The notes below the pieces were generated by a model. The model was not told the origin of the DNA and ran no database searches. It saw only the letters and a program-made list of their open reading frames with translations. Shown here piece by piece: positions 58,101 through 64,000 of a stretch of DNA of 64,000 bases (the first letter of the stretch is position 1; every line of letters begins with the position of its first letter). Made by a program: the position numbers and the translations under genes. This DNA is from Sarcomyxa edulis (taxonomy: Eukaryota > Basidiomycota > Agaricomycetes > Agaricales > Mycenaceae): NCBI GenBank assembly GCA_009761415.1, contig QUOL01000003.1, positions 1,116,001 through 1,180,000 of the forward strand. The letters run 5' to 3'.

Positions 58101-59387
58101 ACAACCGGTTCATTGAAGCTGAGCAGCTCCGGAGCTCTTACGCTGACCGGGAGGCGAAGGAAGCCCAGTTATTGGTGACCCAATTACGCGAGCAAATATC
58201 GGACATGGACGGTCAACTGGCTGAAGCAACGATGCGAGCAAATGCAGAACCGGTCTTATCCTCGGAGCAGATGCAAGAAGTGGACGACTTGAAGACGCGG
58301 GTTAGGGAATTGGAGATTATAAACGACGGACTTGAACGACGAGCGAAGAACATTAAATTGCGCCACAAAGAAGGCACTCTGGTAAATTCTTCCGTTGTGC
58401 TTGAGCCGTCGCCTTTTCAACCGCTCATTAATTTTGTAGAATGCAGAAGAGAAAGAGTTCGCTCATTCACTGATCCAAATGACTAAGTCAATCCACGAAG
58501 AAGATCTCATTGCCAAAGGGAATGAGCTTCGACGCGTTCGTACCTCTCCCTTCAATAATGCTCATCTGTAAGCTATATAACCTTTTAGCGCGAGAATGCA
58601 ATCACCGTACTTCAAACAAGGATCGGCGTGCTAGAATCTACTCTAGCTCGCCACCTAACGGCCAAAGGACCAGAAACAGGACCAGATACCAGATCTATGA
58701 TCGATCCTCACGCATGGATGTTGAGTTCGCCTTTATCCACGCAATCTGGTCCTGCAGAATTGAAAGAACCGGTGAGTGATTTTGTCCTTCCAGTGCAGAC
58801 TGCAATTGACAGGTATCTCAAAGCCTCAAGACATTCCGGTCGCCTCCACTTCTACTACCATCATCATTCCCCCATATGTTCCCGCTCCCGTTCCTGTGAT
58901 AGCTAATCCACAATCCCCTCGTCGACCTCGCTCTAAAGCAGCTCCGGTCCAATACACCACCAAGAAGAAACCTACCGTGGCAGCCGACAAAATTCAAGTC
59001 CCTCCTGTTGCCGTTGAAGGCATGTTCTCCAAGCTCGCAGCCGTTTCTGAAGACTCAGAAGACGATATCCCGCTCTCGGATGGTGTTAAGCTCGGTAAAA
59101 GAGTCAGAGAATCATCGCCAATTGAAGAAGACTCTCCCGCTCCTGTTGCTCGACGAAAGGTATGTTTTTTTTTCGGTCCCTCCCAACGCTTTTGTTGACA
59201 TCTGGGTCATTAGAGGACTGTGTCCACCAGAAAGACTGCTGAACCTCCACAGAAGCCAGAAGCGCCGAAGGTAGGACTTACTGCAGCGTTTCTGTACCTT
59301 CGAGATGCTGACTCGGAGATGGTAAATTCTTATATATAGCGCGCTGAAGGCACAGCGAAACCCAAAGCGCGAAAACGTCGAGGTTAA
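55113..59387 (+). CDS. Long coiled-coil protein
   Basis: No family was recognised. The first exon is polar and basic (MNSLGLTYKSENQHERPH then RRQQ-like and Gln-rich stretches). Later exons encode long heptad-containing helices, such as AELADLRSIQGE, VNQLSVSVDTSNKRATDLG, SSAGATIRDLQEDLKLASVR, LQETREELIRQRNAFVGAS and EVDDLKTRVRELEIINDGLE. The C-terminus is Lys/Arg-rich, with SPRRPRSKAAPVQYTTKKKP, an acidic DSEDDIPLSD stretch, KLGKRVRESSPIEEDS and a final RKRRG. The arrangement (disordered head, long coiled coil, basic tail) would suit a chromosome-axis, synaptonemal-type or cytoskeletal protein, which is inference only. Many short introns interrupt it. Confidence 0.65.
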
Positions 59388-59685
59388 ACCACCAACCAAA
59401 GGATCTGAAATCGAGCTCCCTGACCTATGTTCCGATACTTTTCTTCTAGCATTCGCGGATCGTTGTAAATTTGTTTCTGTGTCTTTGGACTCTGGACTTA
59501 TAGCTGTAACTTGTTTACCATTTGCGATACCCATGCATCCTTGATACCTGCAATCCAATTGATACCTGTGATTATCATCTTATGATTGAGTGAAAGCTTG
59601 GGTGTAATGAGGACTACTTTTCGATTCACGTCCCGGTAAGTATGTACTCTATACAATTATCGTAGCATAAATAAAATGATTAATG

Positions 59686-61043
59686 TTACAATGCACTCCG
59701 AGCCACAGCAGTATCCTCTATAACCACCGTCGTTTCGTTGGGATCATCAGACTTCAACCCCAACCACTTCAACCAATCCATGCCCTTCTTATGCAGCATC
59801 ATGAACCCAAGCAACACCGGCATATACCACAAAGAATGCCTCCACACAGCTCTAGCCTCCTTCTCACCCCCATACTTCCAGAACCGCCAAGCAGCGCGCA
59901 CATAGATAACATTCGGGATCAAAGCAGTGAGAGCAAATGTCCACGTCGTGATTCCCGCAAGAGGAACGAGGACTGAGCATATAGGAACGAGGAGGAGAGA
60001 ATGGCGGAGCGCTACGAGAGCATTTTGTTTGGGTGATAATACGGAGAGCATTTGATACCCTGCTTGTGCGTACGAGCCACGGACTAGGTAAGAGATGGAG
60101 TTGAAGTGAGGGAATTGCCAGCTGAAGAGAAACATGAATAATGCGAAGGGTGCGAGTGGATTGTCGATGATCGAGACATCTAGGAAAGGGAGTTGGGAGG
60201 AATATAAGAATTGGGGAAAGAATAGTTGTATTGGGTGGGTTGAGGATGGTAAAAGACTGCCTCCGCATGCTGTCCACCCCATTAGAGGAGGTAATGCCCC
60301 TACGACTGCTCCGACCCAGGTATTCGCGATACTCTTTCTTTTCATCCATGTATAGACTCCTGCGTAGAGGACGATGTTGGCGACTCCTAGCATGGCTGTG
60401 GTGGGATTGACTAGATTCCACAACATGACTGGACCTGCTATACCGGTTGCTATTGCGAATCCGGTAGCGTGTAATGGAGATATGGCTCTGCGTACGAGAG
60501 GACGCATACGGGTGCGGGCCATTTGGGCATCCAGGGGTATTTCTTGCAATTGATTCAGTGCCATAGCTGATGCGGAACATAGGGTTGTTCCGATGGCAGT
60601 GGATAATAATATGGGAACGGTAGTGGGTATAGGTGAAAGTGCGACGCCGGACATGGCAGTTAATACAACGAGGATCGTGAGGCGTGATTTTGAGAGTTGG
60701 GCGTAGAGTTTGAGGAGAGTTTTTGGTGTCAAGATCTCTGCTTCTTTGTAGGCAATAGCGCGACTGGGTGGTGATGTCTGCTCTGCTGTGAGGGGATGGG
60801 CGGTACCTCTTAATAGGGAAGGGTTTGCGGTACGATGTGGTGGAGCCCAGTCTCCGTTATGAAAGAAAAAAGAGGTGAATGCGGAATTTGCGAGTGACGA
60901 GTTCGGTCTTGTACGACGAGCTCGTAGACATAAGTTACATGCTAGATTCAGCCTGGGCAATATACCACGTTGGATGAAGCTAATAAAAGTTTTTGTTCGG
61001 TATAAACTGAGGGGCAAAAATGGACGAACACGCACCCAGTCAT
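59686..61043 (-). CDS. cox10: Protohaem IX farnesyltransferase, COX10
   Basis: COX10 attaches a farnesyl group to haem B, making haem O for cytochrome c oxidase, in the inner mitochondrial membrane. The model is two exons, 61036-61043 (8 nt) and 59686-60952, giving 424 residues. The N-terminus is a basic, Ser-rich presequence (NLCLRARRTRPNSSLANSAF). The UbiA-type core has SKSRLTILVVLTAMSGVAL and the first Asp motif LQEIPLDAQMARTRMRPLV. YAGVYTWMKRKSIANTWVGA and a second motif with FLFSWQFPHFNSISYLV follow, and the last helices include WYMPVLLGFMMLHKKG. All expected substrate-binding residues seem present. The longer frame starting with GTG at 61065 lacks an ATG; splicing at GTGCGT gives MTG then LNLAC. 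Confidence 0.9.
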
Positions 61044-62308
61044 GGCCACCCCGCGGAAGATGCACTCAAGCTAAGGCTGAGAGTTGTAGGCGTTTATGGA
61101 CGCCGGGTATCTTGTCGATAAAGAGCAAAGAAACACTTGCACTGTGGGGATGAACGGGTTGGATTTCTTCGAGGCACTGCGTCCATGGCCAATGATAAAA
61201 TCCCAATTTCACTTCCATGCCGGTTTGGACCGCGACCTACGACGGTCTAGCTAGGAGTCTGGCAGGAGTCTTGGCGGTTTGACATCGAGGTGGACGTCCG
61301 AGTCGTGTCTTCCAAGGAGTATCCTCAAGTCAAGGCCCTTCAAGAGCTCGCAGTTTGGACCGTCACTCTGGCATACTTTCAGCGTTCGAGCTCGTGGCCT
61401 CGTGGCGTCAACCTCCCTATCGACGGCGGGCCACATATCACCCTCGAATTCCTTATTATAGTACTTATACGCTGGACTGTGCAGAATGACTTTGTTTCGA
61501 TGGCGACAATGCGATTTTCGGAGACCTGGGACTATCATCACTCCTTTTCTAGTGTAAAGGCCAATTAAACCATAAAGGCGTAGGCAGGATTCGAAACCAA
61601 GGACATGACAAAAGTGCAGGACCTAAATTTCGTTTCAGACGAAACTAGATCACGGTGCAAAACAATACCGAGTTCAAGGACCCAACGCATGCAGCGACCG
61701 TCACGGCGGCCTGCTATACACCCTGCTCCTGTACAACAAATTAATAGCAATCTTGGAGATGATTGCGACGGAGGGTCATGAAACGACTAGACGTGTCTTC
61801 GTCGTATCCGCATACGAGCCCGACAGAGGTACGAAAGGCCTCTACTGCAGAAGGTAAAGGATAAATATAAAATCTTCGAATGCGCAGATGCCCCGCACCA
61901 TGAGATCATCGATCACAAGGATATTTTATTTCGAATCGCGATGAAGATATGAAATTCCGAGCGTCTGCGAAAAAGGAAGCGCGACCCTGCAAGTCCCCAG
62001 AGCACAGCATGTGGCCACACAGGTGTTATTATTATCACGTCTATAACGTGCTCAGCTTCATCCTAGAACGCGTTACAACTTTGCAGAACAAACGGGAGCC
62101 ATCTAACAATAAACTGTGTGCGTTATCTCAGTTGGTTCCGGCTGCACGATCGCCCGCACACGCCGGGAGGCGCGGCCGTGTTATCCATATTTCAACAGCC
62201 TGGAAACCGATTATCCCAAAAGTCCACAGAATCATAATCATGCCTCACGAGCTTGCATCAAGCTTCGAATTGTGACAGCGTTTCTGTCTGCTCTTTCTCT
62301 TGGACACC
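61044..62308. other. Intergenic stretch
   Basis: About 1.3 kb between two divergent genes. Open frames at 61290-61568 (plus, from GTG) and 61565-61750 (minus) have no family signs. A tRNA-like TTCGAA near 61595 does not fold into a full tRNA. Nothing was supported besides promoters. Confidence 0.35.
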
Positions 62309-64000
62309 ATGGCGGAGTCGTTTGCTGCCACCTTTGGGTGCATGTTCATCGCGTTTGCCATTGATGCTGTGTGAGTCTTGATCTTTATCACAGAACAGTA
62401 GAATTTTTTTTACGACGGCCACGATGCATAAGATGTTTAGGTGTCAGTCTGGTAGGATCGGTCTCACATTCTGACGCATTTCTACCCGCTAATAATCGGA
62501 ACTATATCATAGTTACTCGTCCTCCAATATTTCGCCCGGAAGACCCAAGATGACCCGTCTCGATTACGATTCTTTGTGCGTACCCCAGTCTAACGGAGAG
62601 TCGTCCGTCTGATTCTGATACCCGCCCAGGTCTTCGTACTTCTGTACGTATGACACCATACAGCCGTCTACATATATCATTGAACGTCCTGCAGATTTCT
62701 GTCAGCTGTGCATTATGTGTGCTTTTGTGCCTGGGCGTACACAGATCTTATCGATAGGTTCGGAGAATCGACATTATTGGATAGTATGCCACGGTATGTC
62801 ATCGTCAATTTCTTCTTCAACACATACGCCAAACTAATATCGCGGTGCCAGGACTGCCTTGGTAAGTAGTTCAGATCCTCCACATCATGTTGATCACCTC
62901 ACCCGCCGTGCATAGGTCCAACTACTTGCCATCGTACGTGTCCGGCTTCCTCGTTGAATTTCATTGAGTGCTGACCCCTTCAACCGCAGTACTTGATCGC
63001 CTTCTGTACTCAATGGTTAGTACCTCTCGAGAACCGGGCCCTCATCCGTCCAGCACTAAGATTTTATACTTCAGTTTCTTCGTGACAAGAATATGGATGT
63101 GTAAGGATGAGACATTTGTCTCCCAAATCCCACATATCTGATCCATCCCACGACACAGTGACGAAGAAGAATATTTGGTACACCGCACCAGTGGTATGTA
63201 CCCCTTTGATGAACGACTATACCCGAATTTGACCGTGTTTCCAGGCGATCCTCGCCCTCCTGCAGATTAGTCAGTCTATTTGATCTCGTTCTCGACTCTC
63301 GCTGCCGGTGCTGATAGATTTTCTCTCTCATCAGGTGCTGGAATTGGTGAGTACTTTAGGTATTCTAAAGCGCGTGTGCTACCCCGAGGCTCATACGCGC
63401 AACATCTTGTCTCTAGCACAAACAACGCTATCGTAAATACTTCCCCTCCAGTTCTTCATCGCCCATGTACTGAATGCTCGTCCTTGTGCTGCAGCGGCAT
63501 AGGTGGCACTTTCAGCAATCTCGTCCACACGAAGGTCAGTACCCTCAAATACCGTGATTTATGGTCGTCTCTCACACTACCGCCTCGAATGTAGGTTATC
63601 ACCACGATTCAATCCGGGGCGACGGCTGCATGCGATATAAGTATTACGTGCATCCTATGTTATGTCCTCCATGGCAATCGGACAGGAATGAAGGCGTATG
63701 TTCTGCGTCATTCCACTCACACACTTTTATCTGATCTTTCATCGTCCGTAGCACCGACACAATACTAGACCGACTGATCCTGTATACCATCAATCGGGGA
63801 GCTATCACTAGGTGAGTTAATGGAATCTCTACTTATGACGACGGTTATCTGATCGATTGTCTTCCCCCTCTCCAGTGTCGCAGCTCTACTGAACATGATC
63901 CTAGTACGTTGCAAGAGTTTATGGTGTTGCTATCGGCTAATTTTCTCCTGCGGTCGAATTAGTTTATCTGGAGACCTGCGGCTATGATATTGTAGGCGCT
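62309..64000 (+). CDS. DUF6534-type multi-pass membrane protein (5' part)
   Basis: This resembles the gene at 6434-8053: a first exon MAESFAATFGCMFIAFAIDA, then LLVLQYFARKTQDDPSRLRF, then FLSAVHYVCFCAWAYTDLID, VQLLAIYLIAFCTQ, FFVTRIW, LTKKNIWYTAPV and AILALLQI. These are successive helices of the family's N-terminal part. It is built of very short exons, including 10 nt (62852-62861), 18 nt (62916-62933), 26 nt (62990-63015) and 26 nt (63075-63100), all phase-compatible. The gene runs past the right edge, so the DUF6534 domain itself is not seen, and the family call depends on the N-terminal layout. The start at 62309 is the first ATG after a pyrimidine-rich leader. Confidence 0.6.

Noticed and set aside
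60686..61065. Longer COX10 reading starting with GTG at 61065
   Set aside because: Nuclear fungal genes use ATG; the spliced 8-nt exon gives an ATG start and a better leader.
61560..61640. tRNA-like sequence with TTCGAA on minus
   Set aside because: The acceptor and D arms cannot be formed around it.

Overview
The window reads as nuclear DNA of a mushroom-forming basidiomycete (Agaricomycetes). Genes sit densely on both strands and are split by many GT-AG introns of about 45-75 bp. Several families are typical of that class: DUF6534 and DUF6533 membrane proteins, a DUF6699 protein, F-box and BTB proteins, and a chitin-binding/DM9 protein. Nothing bacterial, organellar or viral was seen. All spliced models were built by eye from splice signals, reading frame and family motifs. 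Where exon edges are listed they were checked for frame.

Layout. 1-9.9 kb: the 3' part of COG5 (-), a probably damaged single-pass membrane protein (-), an isoprenylcysteine-methyltransferase-type enzyme (-), a gene-poor stretch holding a 748-bp palindromic foldback element between TA dinucleotides, a DUF6534 membrane protein (-) and an NAD(P)-binding Rossmann protein (+). 10.5-19.9 kb: a four-helix membrane protein (+), a chitin-binding plus DM9 protein (-), a BTB protein (-), and a divergent pair made of a U1-type zinc-finger splicing protein (-) and an ELL-type Pol II elongation factor (+). 20.4-32.6 kb: an unassigned protein with a mitochondrial-like leader (-), an F-box protein (+), a lysine-rich nuclear-type protein (-), a Cys-containing orphan (+), a secreted APP1-type phosphatase (+), an RBR E3 ubiquitin ligase (+) and an F-box-like protein (+). 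33.4-43.8 kb: a DUF6533 protein (+), HDA1-type histone deacetylase (+), ERCC1/RAD10 (+), and a large disordered protein with a PIP-box-like motif (-). 43.9-64 kb: an F-box pseudogene (+), an MFS transporter (+), a SAM methyltransferase (-), a small orphan (-), a DUF6699 protein (+), a membrane-anchored double amidohydrolase (+), a long coiled-coil protein (+), COX10 (-), and the 5' part of a second DUF6534 gene (+).

The genes do not form one pathway. Housekeeping functions (Golgi tethering, transcription, splicing, histone deacetylation, nucleotide-excision repair, haem A synthesis) are mixed with lineage-specific surface, secreted and ubiquitin-related families. No secondary-metabolite or defence-island layout was recognised. 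The strongest unexplained structure is the near-complete palindrome at 5373-6120, whose outer 52 bp are identical in both arms while the inner arms have diverged. Other points of interest are 8-26 nt micro-exons, a GC-AG intron, the chitin-binding plus DM9 architecture, a duplicated C-terminal motif in ERCC1, and two genes with visible disabling changes.
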